NCBI GenBank assembly: GCA_009746045.1
Contig: RPFO01001790.1
Coordinates: forward strand, 1 to 64,000
Source of the DNA: Mesostigma viride
Lineage: Eukaryota; Streptophyta; Mesostigmatophyceae; Mesostigmatales; Mesostigmataceae
Direction: 5' to 3'
Length of the DNA stretch: 64,000 nucleotides
Below, in pieces: positions 63,016 to 64,000 of the stretch. Position 1 is the first letter of the stretch. Every line of letters starts with the position of its first letter. Made by a program: the position numbers and the translations under genes. The notes under the pieces were generated by a model. The model did not search any database, had not been told where the DNA came from, and saw only the letters and a program-made list of their open reading frames with translations.

Positions 63016-63480
63016 CGTACAAGCCAAAGCCTGGGAGTGGCAGCCCATATCAAATGACATTCAATTGGCCTGAAACATGGTAGGCACACTGCAACACACT
63101 CCCAAAAACTACCTTTCAAGTTTCAGGTCAATCCGATGTCATTTGATCGGTGGGCTGCACCACACCCACTTGGTTATTACCGGGTAGCAACTATGTTGGG
63201 GTGTGTTGTACAAACCAAAGCCTGGGAGTGGCAGCCCATATCAAATGACATTCAATTGGGCTGAAACTTGGTATGCACACTGCAACACACTCCCTAGAAC
63301 TACCTTCCAAGTTTCAGGCCAATCCGATGCCATTTGATGGGTGGGCTGCACCACACCCACTTTGTTACGTTATCAGCGAGCCCCTAATAATGTTGGGGTA
63401 CGTGGTGTCAAAGTTTGAGGTCGATCCGATGTCATTTGATGGGTGGGCTGCAATAACACACAGCAACCATGCCCAGTACA
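63016..63480. repeat. Degenerate tandem repeat of about 193 bp with internal inverted repeats
   Basis: The motif AAGCCTGGGAGTGGCAGCCC occurs at about 63025 and 63218, and a third partial unit follows from about 63405. Each full unit contains GGCAGCCCATATCAAATGAC near its start and, near its end, its approximate reverse complement GTCATTTGAT-GGTGGGCTGC. A unit can therefore fold into a long imperfect hairpin, as in miniature inverted-repeat elements. Confidence 0.8.
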
Positions 63481-63533
63481 TCACGTTTACAAAAACATAT
63501 GGTCATACCAGAGTAACGCCACAAGGAACTCAC

Positions 63534-63946
63534 AGTCAAATAAACGTTGTCGCAGAAGCCGTCGGGTGGCGACAGGACCAACCAATTCAGCACATCCCGT
63601 ACGTAGGCCTGCTGCAACGAGACATCGCCCTGGTAAAGCCCGGCTTGCTCGACGTAATGATACGATTCTGGCCGCGGGTCCACACTGACAACCGTGCTCG
63701 CCTTCACGTCTCAGAAGGCACACGAACACAAATTCACACGTCGTATTCCCAACAACGTCAACGCCATCGACCTGCAACACCTACGCGCTAAGCAATATCC
63801 TGACTCGCTAAAGTGGTCAATGCAGAATGCAGAAATAAGGAAGAATCGAAACCTTTCCGTTGCCACTTACCTGCCCAACAAAGTATATTGATATCAGGTA
63901 TAACGTCCACCTCCTCATTCTGAAAGCGGCGTTGACCATCGATTAC
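63534..63946 (-). CDS. Unidentified gene fragment, two exons (partial)
   Basis: Reading leftward, exon 63946-63871 is preceded by an AG acceptor (CCGTAG) and followed by the donor GTAAGT. Intron 63870-63710 ends CTTCTGAG. Exon 63709-63534 ends at the donor GTGAGT. The phases agree: the first exon leaves one base, the second supplies two, and 58 further codons end in phase 0. The joined peptide of 84 residues includes QRRFQNEEVDVIPDINILCW and then VVSVDPRPESYHYVEQAGLY. The first exon and the stretch after it look like ordinary protein, not repeat translation. The VVSVDP-PE-Y pattern is faintly like the second strand of some SAM-dependent methyltransferases, but that is a guess. Start and end lie outside these exons, and the downstream side runs into repeats. 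Confidence 0.5.
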
Positions 63947-64000
63947 CTACGGCTAATGACAATCCTATCACAACAGCACAACTAGTGCGAGCCTGTCCAG
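63947..64000 (-). other. Probable intron end upstream of the unidentified gene's exon
   Basis: No open frame joins this stretch to the exon at 63871-63946, because a TAG stands just before it. That TAG also serves as the acceptor in the proposed model. Too little sequence is available to say more. Confidence 0.3.

Noticed and set aside
63273-63791. 172-codon plus-strand ORF near the right edge
   Set aside because: It begins in the 193-bp repeats and overlaps the minus-strand exons, which have matching splice phases and better protein-like composition.

Overview
The window is eukaryotic nuclear DNA. It has one clear spliced protein gene with GT-AG introns and a TATAAAAG promoter, a fragment of a second spliced gene at the right edge, and otherwise kilobases of tandem satellites, tetranucleotide microsatellites and long composite repeats. 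There are no bacterial-style operons, Shine-Dalgarno sites, rRNA, tRNA or CRISPR. GC-rich third codon positions, short introns and G-box-like (CACGTG) motifs would fit an alga or another plant-lineage protist, but the sequence alone does not fix the taxon.

Layout. (1) 1-2125 is one copy of a segmental duplication whose second copy is 9227-11345; its minus strand may hold fragments of a multi-exon membrane protein gene. (2) 2412-6058 is a tandem array of about 737-bp units, called satellite A here; two more units lie at 11763-12955. (3) 6059-8860 holds a 74-bp palindrome, a promoter, and an intron-containing gene for a 446-residue RPA1-like single-stranded-DNA-binding protein, followed by AT-rich DNA. 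(4) 8893-9135 is a GCATGC-rich minisatellite lying between imperfect direct repeats. (5) 12950-62375 is a higher-order repeat. A second satellite, B (usual unit 733 bp, variants 683-739 bp), occurs in arrays of 1, 13, 20, 1 and about 4 units, separated by six copies of a 2.1-4.0-kb element, D. Each D carries one to three (TGGC)n blocks with C-rich leaders. The five copies that retain their right end also carry a short signal-peptide-like ORF; four of those have a TATAAAAG box in front of it, pointing into the following B array. (6) 62376-63010 is the minisatellite of region 4 in opposite orientation, then about 193-bp tandem repeats (63016-63480), then two phase-compatible minus-strand exons of an unidentified gene (63534-63946).

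Only the RPA1-like gene is firmly supported. ORFs inside the satellites and TGGC blocks are by-products of repetition. The points most worth following are the D-B composite repeat with promoters facing the arrays, the dense GTTCAG/CTGAAC inverted repeats in every standard B unit, the large palindrome next to the RPA1-like gene, the partial resemblance between that gene's two introns, and the homogenised 733-bp units shared between arrays separated by D elements.
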